From Ruminococcus sp. UBA7014 (lineage in GTDB: Bacteria; Bacillota; Clostridia; Oscillospirales; Ruminococcaceae), in contig DJXC01000101.1 of the NCBI GenBank assembly GCA_002449575.1, forward strand, positions 1 to 10,363: a stretch of DNA of 10,363 bases, in the 5' to 3' direction. Position numbers and translations under genes: made by a program. Positions 1-6,075 of this stretch are shown here, in pieces (the stretch's first letter is position 1; the number at the start of each line of letters is the position of its first letter). Under the pieces are notes generated by a model. That model was not told the origin of the DNA, searched no databases, and saw only the letters and a program-made list of their open reading frames with translations.

Positions 1-477
1 CCGGATGCTGATTATTATGAAGAATATCCGCAGTATGAAAATGGCGTCGGGATGCTCCGCTCTCTTGCAGATGAATTTCATGAAGCTCTTGCAATTGCTG
101 ATTCTGAAAATCTGCCCCGTACTGTTTCAATCGCCACCGGCAGAAGCCCTTATGAATTCTTATGCGGACTCGCCAGAGAAGCCGAAGAAAAATTTCCGGG
201 TCTGACCTGCCATGTATATTGTATCAGGAATGACTTTTTCGGAGAAACTATCACTGTGACGGGCTTAATCACGGCACAGGATTTAATCGCCCAGCTCAAA
301 GGCAAGCCTTTAGGCGATAAATTATTGCTGTCGAGCAGTATGATTCGCCGGAATGATGATGTTTTTCTGGATGATTTGCATATTCCTGATGTAGAAAAGG
401 CTTTGGATATTGAAATTCAGATTACCCACAGTGACGGATTCGAGCTTCTGGATGCCATGCTTGGCAATGAATACTAA
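1..477 (+). CDS. DUF512 domain protein, 3' part (gene starts upstream of the window)
   Basis: This is the C-terminal part of a DUF512-family protein. The reading frame is open from base 1, and the ATG at 52 is only an internal Met. The visible piece has the family's signatures: ENGVGMLR near its start, an FFGETITVTGL stretch, and near the end SSSMIRR followed by VFLDDLHIPDVEKAL. Known family members are clostridial proteins of roughly 430-450 aa that combine a PDZ-like N-terminus and a radical-SAM-like region with DUF512; those parts would lie outside the window. The biochemical role is not established. The gene is commonly found just upstream of der in Clostridia, as here, with the next gene 18 nt downstream. 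Family assignment is confident; function is unknown. Confidence 0.9.
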   Translation, partial: PDADYYEEYPQYENGVGMLRSLADEFHEALAIADSENLPRTVSIATGRSPYEFLCGLAREAEEKFPGLTCHVYCIRNDFFGETITVTGLITAQDLIAQLKGKPLGDKLLLSSSMIRRNDDVFLDDLHIPDVEKALDIEIQITHSDGFELLDAMLGNEY

Positions 478-495
478 TCAGAAAGAAGTGTTTCT

Positions 496-840
496 ATGTG
501 GGGTGTCTGTTTCAACAGCAAAGTCATCCGAGAAAATAAACTATGTGATAAAGTAGTTGCATTTGATTTAGATACAGATAATCAGACAGCAATACTTTTT
601 CAGCCGGAATCTGCCAGAGAGCTGAAACTTCCTGTTATGGAATTAAAAGTATTATCTGAACCGCCGGAATTCGTCTATGGTGAAACTGTCCGGATTGTGA
701 GCCATCCGGAGCATATCGGAAAAATTACAGATATATTCTGGAATTTCACGCATCACTGCTGTGAGTATTATATTGCAGTGAACGGAGAACAGTATTATAC
801 AAGATTTTTTGCCAGAGAACTGATGAACTATCAGTTCTGA
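496..840 (+). CDS. Hypothetical protein, 114 aa, possible SH3/KOW-like C-terminal half
   Basis: I do not recognise this protein. It is soluble, with no signal peptide or membrane segment, and it sits 18 nt after the DUF512 gene and 18 nt before der, so it is almost certainly co-transcribed with both. The first half (about residues 1-55) is a mixed segment with charged DLDTDN and an LKLPVMELKVL strand. The second half (about 58-112) reads like a small beta barrel: VYGETVRIVSHPEHIGKI, an aromatic stretch IFWNF, two adjacent cysteines, then YYIAVNGEQYYTRFFARELM. The pattern of a Gly-x-x-Val strand, a Gly-Lys-Ile turn and a closing Tyr/Phe-rich strand recalls KOW or SH3-like folds, but that is inference from pattern only. 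The ribosome site is a weak AGAAAGAAG before the ATG. That the frame is real is supported by its clean fit between neighbours. Confidence 0.72.
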   Translation: MWGVCFNSKVIRENKLCDKVVAFDLDTDNQTAILFQPESARELKLPVMELKVLSEPPEFVYGETVRIVSHPEHIGKITDIFWNFTHHCCEYYIAVNGEQYYTRFFARELMNYQF

Positions 841-858
841 AATAAAGGAGGAGATAAC

Positions 859-2187
859 ATGCCGTTACCCGTTGTTGCCGTTGTCGGCAGACCAAATGTC
901 GGAAAATCAACATTATTTAATAAATTAATCGGACAGAGACTCTCTATCGTGGAAGATACTCCCGGTGTCACCCGTGACAGAATCTATTCCAAATGCGAAT
1001 GGAGAGAACATAAATTTATGGTAGTCGATACCGGCGGTATCGAACCAAAGGAAGATGATAAAATGCTCACTCTCATGAGACAGCAGGCAGAACTTGCCAT
1101 TTCTCATGCAGATGTAATTGTATTTGTAACAGATGTCCGCAGCGGTGTGACAGCGAATGACTATGCCGTTGCAGATATGCTCCAGAAATCCGGAAAACCT
1201 GTTGTTCTCGCTGTCAATAAATGCGATACCCTTGGTGAAATTCCTATGGATGTCTATGAATTTTATAATCTGGGAATCGGCGAACCATTTCCCATTTCCT
1301 CTGTGCATGGTCACGGTACAGGCGATATGCTTGACGAAATTATCAAACATTTCCCCGAAGAAGATACAGACGACTATGAAGAAACAGATATCAGAGTTGC
1401 TGTTATTGGCAAGCCGAATGCCGGAAAATCTTCCCTGATTAACCGAATCGCCGGAGAAGAACGTGTGATTGTTTCTGATATTGCCGGAACAACCCGTGAT
1501 GCAACAGATACCATTATTGAACATGGCGAAGACAGATATGTTTTTATTGATACTGCCGGTATCCGGCGAAAATCCAAAATTACTGAAAAAATTGAACATT
1601 TCAGCGTATTAAGGGCTTATATGGCTGTTGACCGTGCAGATGTCTGTGTCATTATGATTGATGCAACTACCGGATTCACTGAACAGGATTCCAAAGTCGC
1701 CGGATATGCCCACGAACAGGGCAAAGCTTGTATTGTTGCTGTCAATAAATGGGACGCTGTCGAAAAGACAGATAAAACTATGAACGAATTCCGGACAAAA
1801 CTGGAACAGGATTTCAGTTTTATGTCCTATGTGCCGTTTATCTTTATTTCAGCGAAAACAGGTCAGCGTGTTGAAAAACTGTTCGAGATGATTAAACATG
1901 TTTATCAGCAGAATTCTATGAGAATCAGCACAGGTATGCTGAATGATATTCTTGCCTATGCTGTGGCAAGAGTGCAGCCGCCGTCTGACAAAGGCAGAAG
2001 ACTGAAAATTTATTATATGACACAGGCATCTTCCAAACCGCCGACATTTGTATTATTCGTAAACAGAGCGGATTTGTTTCATTTTTCTTATCAGAGATAT
2101 ATTGAAAATCAGATACGTTCAACATTCGGTATGGAGGGTACACCTATCCGGATGATAGTCCGTGAACGCAACCGGAATGATGCATAA
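859..2187 (+). CDS. der: Ribosome biogenesis GTPase Der (EngA)
   Basis: Der is a tandem-domain GTPase that acts in the cytoplasm in late assembly of the 50S ribosomal subunit. At 442 aa it has the normal family length. The first G domain shows GRPNVGKS (residues 10-17), TRD (38-40), DTGG (57-60) and NKCD (120-123). The second shows GKPNAGKS (184-191), TTRD (211-214), DTAG (231-234), NKWD (296-299) and SAK (331-333). An acidic linker (PEEDTDDYEE, about 166-175) joins them. The remaining residues, about 350-442, form the KH-like RNA-binding domain, with RRLKIYYMTQ and PPTFVLFVN. The start is set by a strong AAAGGAGGAG at 844-853, with GGAGG 7 nt from the ATG. It lies in the DUF512-der-plsY order usual for Clostridia and should be constitutively expressed. 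Confidence 0.98.
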   Translation: MPLPVVAVVGRPNVGKSTLFNKLIGQRLSIVEDTPGVTRDRIYSKCEWREHKFMVVDTGGIEPKEDDKMLTLMRQQAELAISHADVIVFVTDVRSGVTANDYAVADMLQKSGKPVVLAVNKCDTLGEIPMDVYEFYNLGIGEPFPISSVHGHGTGDMLDEIIKHFPEEDTDDYEETDIRVAVIGKPNAGKSSLINRIAGEERVIVSDIAGTTRDATDTIIEHGEDRYVFIDTAGIRRKSKITEKIEHFSVLRAYMAVDRADVCVIMIDATTGFTEQDSKVAGYAHEQGKACIVAVNKWDAVEKTDKTMNEFRTKLEQDFSFMSYVPFIFISAKTGQRVEKLFEMIKHVYQQNSMRISTGMLNDILAYAVARVQPPSDKGRRLKIYYMTQASSKPPTFVLFVNRADLFHFSYQRYIENQIRSTFGMEGTPIRMIVRERNRNDA

Positions 2188-2202
2188 CAGGGGGATATTA
2201 TC

Positions 2203-2883
2203 ATGATAATTCTATCCTGTATCATTGCTGCTGCACTGGGTTATCTGTTTGGGAGCATCAATTCTGCGATTCTGACGGTCAGAGTATTAAAACATGAAGA
2301 TATCCGGAATTTCGGCAGCGGAAATGCTGGGCTGACAAACACACTCCGCTGTTTTGGAAAGGGCTGTGCCTTGCTAACTTTAATCGGGGACTTGTCAAAA
2401 GGCATGATTGCTGTATTACTCAGCCAGATGTTTGGCAGAATGATTTCCGGTACAGATACAGATTTATATTTTCTCGGATGTATTGCCGGTATTTTCTCGA
2501 TTCTTGGGCATGTGTTCCCCTTGTATCACGGATTCAAGGGCGGAAAGGGTGTACTTGTCGGGGTATCTATCTTTCTGATTCTGGACTGGAGAGTATTTTT
2601 AATCCTGATTGGTATTTTTGCAACAATACTGATAATTTCCAAATATGTGAGTCTGTCCTCAATAATTGCAACAGCCTGCTGTCCGTTTGTGACATTCGGA
2701 GCGCAGTATTTCTGGAATGACATTCATGGACAGGAATTCACACTGCATCAGATGTTTCTGCATTTTGCCGTTCTGTGCATTATGGCTGCTATGATTATCT
2801 ATATGCATCGTTCCAATATAGAACGGCTGAAAAACGGCACAGAAAGCAAAATCGGGCAGAAAGGCAAGAAAATTCAAAAATAA
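2203..2883 (+). CDS. plsY: Acyl-phosphate:glycerol-3-phosphate acyltransferase PlsY
   Basis: PlsY is the integral membrane enzyme that transfers an acyl group from acyl-phosphate (made by PlsX) to glycerol-3-phosphate, giving lysophosphatidic acid, the first committed step of phospholipid synthesis. The 226-aa protein begins with a hydrophobic segment and has several further membrane spans. All family motifs are visible: GSINSA (17-22), GSGNAGLTNTLR (38-49), GHVFPLYHGFKGGKGV (102-117) and the C-terminal NIERLKNGTE (205-214). A lysine-rich tail follows. The gene starts 15 nt after der, behind a GGGGGAT ribosome site, and belongs to the same operon. In many Firmicutes gpsA, which makes the glycerol-3-phosphate substrate, follows plsY; here deoD follows instead. 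Confidence 0.97.
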   Translation: MIILSCIIAAALGYLFGSINSAILTVRVLKHEDIRNFGSGNAGLTNTLRCFGKGCALLTLIGDLSKGMIAVLLSQMFGRMISGTDTDLYFLGCIAGIFSILGHVFPLYHGFKGGKGVLVGVSIFLILDWRVFLILIGIFATILIISKYVSLSSIIATACCPFVTFGAQYFWNDIHGQEFTLHQMFLHFAVLCIMAAMIIYMHRSNIERLKNGTESKIGQKGKKIQK

Positions 2884-2908
2884 ATTTATCCGAAAGGGGC
2901 TGTATTTT

Positions 2909-3616
2909 ATGTCTACACCACATTTACAGGGACAGAAAGGCGATTATGCACCTGTTGTGCTGATGCCCGGCGACCCGCTGAGAGCGAAATTCATCGCTGA
3001 AACCTATCTTGAAAATCCGAAATGTGTCAACGAAATCCGTGGAATGCTTGGCTATACAGGAACATATCAGGGAATTCCGGTATCTGTACAGGGCAGCGGC
3101 ATGGGTATTCCGTCCATTGGCATTTATTCTTATGAGCTGTATCATTTCTTTGCTGTACAGAGTATTATCAGAATTGGCACAGCCGGCGGAATCGCTCCGG
3201 AAGTCAAGCTTCGTGATGTGATACTTGGTCAGGCATCCTGTACAAATTCCAATTTTGCCATGCAGTACCGTCTGCCGGGAACATTTGCGCCGATTGCTTC
3301 TTTCAGATTACTGAAAACAGCTTCCGAAACGGCAGAGAAATTAAACATTCCGGTGAAAACTGGAAATCTGTTCTGTAGTGATATGTTCTATGATGATGCA
3401 AATTCTCTGGAAGACTGGGCAAAAATGCATGTACTCGGCATTGAAATGGAATCTGCTGCACTTTACATGAATGCCGCCAGAGCCGGAAAGGAAGCACTTT
3501 GTATCTGTACAGTTTCTGACTGTCCGCTCCGGCATGAATTCACATCTGCTGAAGAACGTCAGACAGGATTTACAGATATGATGCGGCTTGCACTCGAAAT
3601 GGTCAAGAATTTATGA
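2909..3616 (+). CDS. deoD: Purine-nucleoside phosphorylase, DeoD type
   Basis: This hexameric-type (NP-I family) enzyme reversibly phosphorolyses purine (deoxy)ribonucleosides to the free base and (deoxy)ribose-1-phosphate, a cytoplasmic salvage step. The 235-aa length is normal. Visible signatures are the N-terminal TPH (His5, which in E. coli DeoD reaches into the neighbouring subunit), MPGDPLRAK (19-27) for phosphate binding, RIGTAGG (88-94), and EMESAALY (179-186), whose Glu pair binds the ribose. The expected catalytic pair is also present: Asp204 in VSD and Arg217 in EERQT. After the catalytic Asp this protein has CPLRHE where E. coli has HIRTHE, a small local difference in the base-binding loop. 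Its start follows an AAAGGGG ribosome site 25 nt after plsY. Its TGA overlaps the ATG of the DUF2207 gene, so the two are translationally coupled. Confidence 0.97.
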   Translation: MSTPHLQGQKGDYAPVVLMPGDPLRAKFIAETYLENPKCVNEIRGMLGYTGTYQGIPVSVQGSGMGIPSIGIYSYELYHFFAVQSIIRIGTAGGIAPEVKLRDVILGQASCTNSNFAMQYRLPGTFAPIASFRLLKTASETAEKLNIPVKTGNLFCSDMFYDDANSLEDWAKMHVLGIEMESAALYMNAARAGKEALCICTVSDCPLRHEFTSAEERQTGFTDMMRLALEMVKNL

Positions 3617-4536
3617 AAAGATTACTGTTATTTTTCATGATGTTTCTGCTGTTGCCGGGAATTGTCCGTCCGGTAACAGCAGCCGCAGATGATAAAGTTT
3701 ACCAGATAGACAAAGCAGATTTTAATGTCATCTTACAGCCAGACGGCAGTGCAGAAATCACAGAAACGTGGACTTTAACTTATAAATCCGGAGAATTTCA
3801 CAGGTTTTATAAAGAGATTCATAAATCTTTGTCCGAGCTGGAACAGTTCGGCGATATCACTGTTCAGGAAGGACATATCAACAGCGAGCCTTATAATGTC
3901 GAACTGACTTCTGATTCTGAGGATAATACTGTCTGCTGGTATTACACGGTCAGCAACCAGACTGTCACATATGATGTCAGCTATACTGTCACAGATGTTG
4001 TCAAGCGGCTGAATGACAGTTGTGTATTTTCTTACAGATTTATTGGCAATCATTTCAGCAAGGAAATTGACAATGCATATCTTTCTATTCATGCACCGGA
4101 CACGATTGCAAGTTATAAATTATATAATGGCAATCTCTATCATTCTGATAATACAGGTGAAATTTATAATGGCTTAGAAACTTCTGATACTGGTCTGAAT
4201 GCAAAAAGTGCATATGCTGAAACAGTTGTCATGAAGGACACAGGATATTTTGATAATACTGTTTCCCGAATCAGCATGAATTATGCAGAGATAGATTTCA
4301 GTCAGGTTTATGCGGACATGTCTTCCGCCTCTGCAAAAGAAAATTCAAATATAGAGATTTTTATGTGCTTTATTTTTATTGTTTTTACAGTTTCAATTGT
4401 TATTAAAAGTTTAAAAAAATCAAACAGCAGAGGCGGCGGCAGTTCTGACAATGATTATTTCGGATGCAGCTCCGGATGCAGTTCCGGCTGTAGCTCAGGC
4501 TGCGGGGGCGGATGCGGCGGAGGCGGTGCAGATTGA
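3613..4536 (+). CDS. DUF2207-like membrane protein with a Cys-x-x-Gly repeat tail
   Basis: This 307-aa protein has a signal peptide (MKRLL then a long hydrophobic run, cleavage near residues 22-25) and an extracytoplasmic beta-rich region (about 28-235) that resembles the N-terminal domain of DUF2207 proteins, with DFNVILQPDGSAEITETWTL and FHRFYKEI. A single membrane segment lies at about 247-265, followed by basic KSLKKSNSR, which by the positive-inside rule places the C-terminus in the cytoplasm. The tail is unusual: five perfect tetrads, CSSG three times then CGGG twice, with Cys at 285, 289, 293, 297 and 301, ending GGAD. Typical DUF2207 proteins are much longer, with more membrane spans and a Gly-rich, usually Cys-free end. 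The ATG overlaps the deoD stop, and the stop overlaps the TTG of the radical SAM gene. The function is unknown. I infer that the tail is the substrate of that downstream enzyme. Confidence 0.88.
   Translation: MKRLLLFFMMFLLLPGIVRPVTAAADDKVYQIDKADFNVILQPDGSAEITETWTLTYKSGEFHRFYKEIHKSLSELEQFGDITVQEGHINSEPYNVELTSDSEDNTVCWYYTVSNQTVTYDVSYTVTDVVKRLNDSCVFSYRFIGNHFSKEIDNAYLSIHAPDTIASYKLYNGNLYHSDNTGEIYNGLETSDTGLNAKSAYAETVVMKDTGYFDNTVSRISMNYAEIDFSQVYADMSSASAKENSNIEIFMCFIFIVFTVSIVIKSLKKSNSRGGGSSDNDYFGCSSGCSSGCSSGCGGGCGGGGAD
4465..4524 (+). repeat. Five 12-bp tandem codon repeats encoding (Cys-x-x-Gly)5
   Basis: Five in-frame 12-bp units encode CSSG, CSSG, CSSG, CGGG and CGGG at the end of the DUF2207 protein. 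The units differ at synonymous positions (TGC/TGT, AGC/AGT, TCC/TCA, GGA/GGC), so the amino-acid pattern is kept while the DNA has drifted. This argues against very recent slippage and for selection on the peptide. The last unit also carries the ribosome site of the next gene. Confidence 0.9.
4519..4523 (+). promoter_or_regulatory. GGAGG ribosome site inside the Cys/Gly tail, sets a TTG start
   Basis: GGAGG lies within the last CGGG repeat, 9 nt before a TTG at 4533 that overlaps the TGA of the DUF2207 gene. The spacing is ideal. The ATG at 4512 overlaps the tail further upstream and would add only MRRRRCR, an arginine string that comes from reading Gly/Cys codons out of frame. The TTG is therefore the better start, and it couples translation of the two proteins. 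Confidence 0.7.
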
Positions 4537-5522
4537 TTCAGAATTTTCTGTTTCAGTGGCATATCACCAATCAGTGTAATCTGAGATGTTCGCATTGCTA
4601 TCAGACGGATTATGCACAAGATTTAAAGCTTGAAACTTTGCTTTCCGTTTTGCAGCAGCTCAATCAGTTCCGAAAATACTGGAATGCAAAGGGACATATC
4701 AACCTGACAGGCGGTGAACCGTTAGTGAGCCGTAATTTATTTCCGGTACTGGATGCCATCACAGAAACGGGCATGACATTTGCACTCCTGACAAACGGAA
4801 CATTAATTCATAAAGAAACTGCAAAAAAACTTGCTGAATATCAGAAACTCAAATATATTCAGGTTTCTGTAGACGGCAGCAGGGAAATTCATGACAGCAT
4901 CCGTGGAAAAGGTAATTTTGACAAGGCTGTTTCTGGTATCAGAATGCTGAAAAAATATCACATTCCGGTATCCGTTTCCTTTACAGTCAGCCGGACAAAT
5001 CAGCACTGTCTGCACGAAGTCTGCGAAATCTGCCGGAAACAAAAAGTAGATTATTTCTGGACGGACAGAATGATACCTTTCGGACATGCTGACAGAAAAA
5101 ATTGTCTGTCAGCAGAAGAATTGCAGAAATTTGTCAGTGAACTTGCCGGAGAAGCACGGCAGAATCACGGATTATTCCGGAAAACATTCGTTAAAACCGG
5201 AAGAGCTTTGCAGTTTCTAAGTGGGTGCAGTCAGGGAATTTATCACTGTGAAGCCGGAGACAGCTTTTTCACAATTGATGAACACTGTAATCTGCTTCCC
5301 TGCCGGAGAATGCCGATAAAAATCGGCAGTCTGCTGAAAGAAAACCTGCTGGATTTATACCTGAATTCAGAAATATTACAAGACTTGCGCAAACACAGTA
5401 TTCCGGCAGAATGCCTCGCATGTGAACATGCCGCTGCCTGTCGTGGCGGTCTGAAATGTCTTTGCTATGCTGTCTTTCAGGATTATCATCAGAAAGACCC
5501 AAACTGTTTTTACAAAAAATAA
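4533..5522 (+). CDS. Radical SAM protein with SPASM-type domain, probable peptide/protein maturase
   Basis: This 329-aa protein (336 if the ATG at 4512 is used) is a radical S-adenosylmethionine enzyme. The cluster-binding CxxxCxxC is CNLRCSHC (Cys15, 19 and 22 from the TTG), just after a WHITNQ strand, and GGEP at 60-63 binds SAM. The C-terminal region carries a SPASM-like set of cysteines for auxiliary Fe-S clusters: Cys239, Cys252, Cys257, then CLAC (294-297), Cys303, Cys309, Cys311 and a final Cys325. Enzymes with this layout include PqqE, anaerobic sulfatase maturases and sactipeptide/ranthipeptide maturases, which act on peptides or proteins. I see no sulfatase nearby, whereas the coupled upstream gene ends in a cytoplasmic Cys/Gly/Ser repeat. 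The likely role is therefore modification of that tail, for example thioether formation. The reaction is inference; the enzyme class is secure. Confidence 0.9.
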   Translation: MIQNFLFQWHITNQCNLRCSHCYQTDYAQDLKLETLLSVLQQLNQFRKYWNAKGHINLTGGEPLVSRNLFPVLDAITETGMTFALLTNGTLIHKETAKKLAEYQKLKYIQVSVDGSREIHDSIRGKGNFDKAVSGIRMLKKYHIPVSVSFTVSRTNQHCLHEVCEICRKQKVDYFWTDRMIPFGHADRKNCLSAEELQKFVSELAGEARQNHGLFRKTFVKTGRALQFLSGCSQGIYHCEAGDSFFTIDEHCNLLPCRRMPIKIGSLLKENLLDLYLNSEILQDLRKHSIPAECLACEHAAACRGGLKCLCYAVFQDYHQKDPNCFYKK

Positions 5523-5544
5523 TCGCTTTTAAAAAATTTAAGAT

Positions 5545-5574
5545 TTCTTTAAGTTTTATGGGATATACTATAAA
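5545..5574 (+). promoter_or_regulatory. Possible weak promoter before the C-rich RNA element
   Basis: After the radical SAM stop there is an AT-rich stretch with overlapping -10 candidates, TATACT at 5564-5569 and TATAAA at 5569-5574. TTCTTT at 5545-5550 would be 18 nt from TATAAA, but no good TTGACA is present. If used, transcription would start near 5581 and run into the C-rich stem-loop and terminator. The call is weak. Confidence 0.3.
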
Positions 5575-5580
5575 TGGATT

Positions 5581-5698
5581 AAGAAATTCCCCCTTAAGTT
5601 TCATGTGAGTTGAAATGAATTTTAATTAATCCCCCAATTCCCCCCATTATTTGATTTCATCTCAAGGAAAGCGATGGTTTTGCCATCGCTGTTTTTTT
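5581..5698 (+). ncRNA. Candidate structured RNA: C-rich loop plus intrinsic terminator (sRNA or leader)
   Basis: About 118 nt between the radical SAM gene and the DUF896 gene look organised but encode no protein. TGAG and TGAAAT (5606-5616) pair with ATTTCA and CTCA (5654-5664), with a T-T mismatch between the two helices; the stem can extend two more pairs past a G-G mismatch. The loop holds two C-runs joined by AATT (5631-5645), and a third C-run lies at 5589-5593 in the 5' single strand. A perfect 8-bp terminator hairpin follows within 6 nt. Unpaired C-rich loops followed by an intrinsic terminator are typical of Firmicute small RNAs that pair with G-rich ribosome sites, such as RoxS/RsaE. 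It could instead be the 5' leader and attenuator of the DUF896 gene, or just the 3' end of the upstream operon. Confidence 0.35.
5670..5698 (+). terminator. Intrinsic terminator upstream of the DUF896 gene
   Basis: AGCGATGG (5670-5677) pairs perfectly with CCATCGCT (5683-5690) around a 5-nt TTTTG loop, followed by G and seven Ts (5692-5698). It ends only 27 nt before the DUF896 TTG, leaving no space for another promoter. Transcription of DUF896 must therefore pass through it. Confidence 0.88.
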
Positions 5699-5711
5699 GT
5701 AATTTTTCAGA

Positions 5712-5717
5712 AAGGAG
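5712..5717 (+). promoter_or_regulatory. AAGGAG ribosome site, sets the TTG start of the DUF896 gene
   Basis: AAGGAG lies 8 nt before TTG at 5726. The open frame extends upstream to 5651, but that part runs through the terminator hairpin and does not match the family, so TTG is the start. Confidence 0.85.
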
Positions 5718-5725
5718 TGATTTTC

Positions 5726-5923
5726 TTGGAAAAGCATCTGATTGAAAGGATTAACCAACTCGCCCACAAATCCAAAGCTGAAGGTCTGACTGAAGAAGAA
5801 AAACAGGAACAGAAGCAGCTCCGTAACCAGTACCGTGCAGAATTCAGAAGAAATCTGACTGACCAGCTTGAACATACTTATGTGATGGACGAAAACGGAA
5901 ACAAGCGTAAGCTTGGAAAGTAA
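5726..5923 (+). CDS. DUF896 (YnzC-like) small protein
   Basis: This 65-aa protein matches the DUF896 family, whose B. subtilis member is YnzC. The family is a short cytoplasmic protein built mainly of two helices. The hallmarks are visible: IERINQLAHKSKAEGLTEEEKQEQ, a helix-turn-helix hairpin rich in Lys and Glu, then LRNQYRAEFRRNL and a short charged tail ending in KLGK. Its molecular role is unsettled. In B. subtilis ynzC sits in an SOS-controlled operon with yneA and yneB, but no LexA-like box is evident here. The start is TTG behind AAGGAG. The gene lies between two intrinsic terminators, so its expression depends on read-through of the first one. Family assignment is strong; function is unknown. 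Confidence 0.9.
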   Translation: MEKHLIERINQLAHKSKAEGLTEEEKQEQKQLRNQYRAEFRRNLTDQLEHTYVMDENGNKRKLGK

Positions 5924-5926
5924 TAG

Positions 5927-5966
5927 ATTCTCCTCTCTGCTTCTTTGCAGAGAGGAGAATTTTTTT
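5927..5966 (+). terminator. Strong intrinsic terminator after the DUF896 gene
   Basis: A perfect 14-bp stem, 5927-5940 with 5947-5960, encloses a TTCTTT loop and is followed by a run of Ts to 5966. It begins 3 nt after the DUF896 stop and separates it from the xyloglucanase gene. Confidence 0.95.
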
Positions 5967-5976
5967 CAAAAAACTA

Positions 5977-6005
5977 TTGCATTTTTGTGTGAGATATAGT
6001 AAAAT
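5977..6005 (+). promoter_or_regulatory. SigA-type promoter of the GH74-dockerin gene
   Basis: TTGCAT (5977-5982) and TAAAAT (6000-6005) are separated by 17 nt. A TATAGT at 5995-6000 overlaps as an alternative -10. The start would be near 6012, giving an A-rich leader of about 64 nt before the ATG at 6076. No clear operator is seen. Confidence 0.6.
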
Positions 6006-6075
6006 AAAAATATATGCTGAAAGTTCAGCAAAAAATATAAATACTATAAATATAAAGAGAGGACAGGAATTAATT

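Noticed and set aside
5..205. Short + strand frame starting with ATG at position 5
   Set aside because: It is out of frame with the DUF512 sequence, whose conserved motifs are open from base 1.
925..1599. Long open frame of 224 codons on the minus strand opposite der
   Set aside because: It lies wholly within the unmistakable der gene, matches no recognisable family and has no ribosome site; it results from the codon bias of der.
4533..5522. Anaerobic sulfatase maturase as the identity of the radical SAM protein
   Set aside because: The protein is shorter than typical sulfatase maturases, and no sulfatase or related substrate is nearby; the Cys/Gly tail next door is a better candidate substrate.
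5589..5645. G-quadruplex on the minus strand (or i-motif on the plus strand) from the C-runs
   Set aside because: Only three long runs are present, and the first is about 37 nt from the second; four closely spaced runs are needed for a simple quadruplex.
5977..6075. N-terminal extension of the GH74 protein up to a TTG at 5977
   Set aside because: The extension covers the promoter and AT-rich leader and would bury the signal peptide; the ATG at 6076 gives a normal secretion signal.
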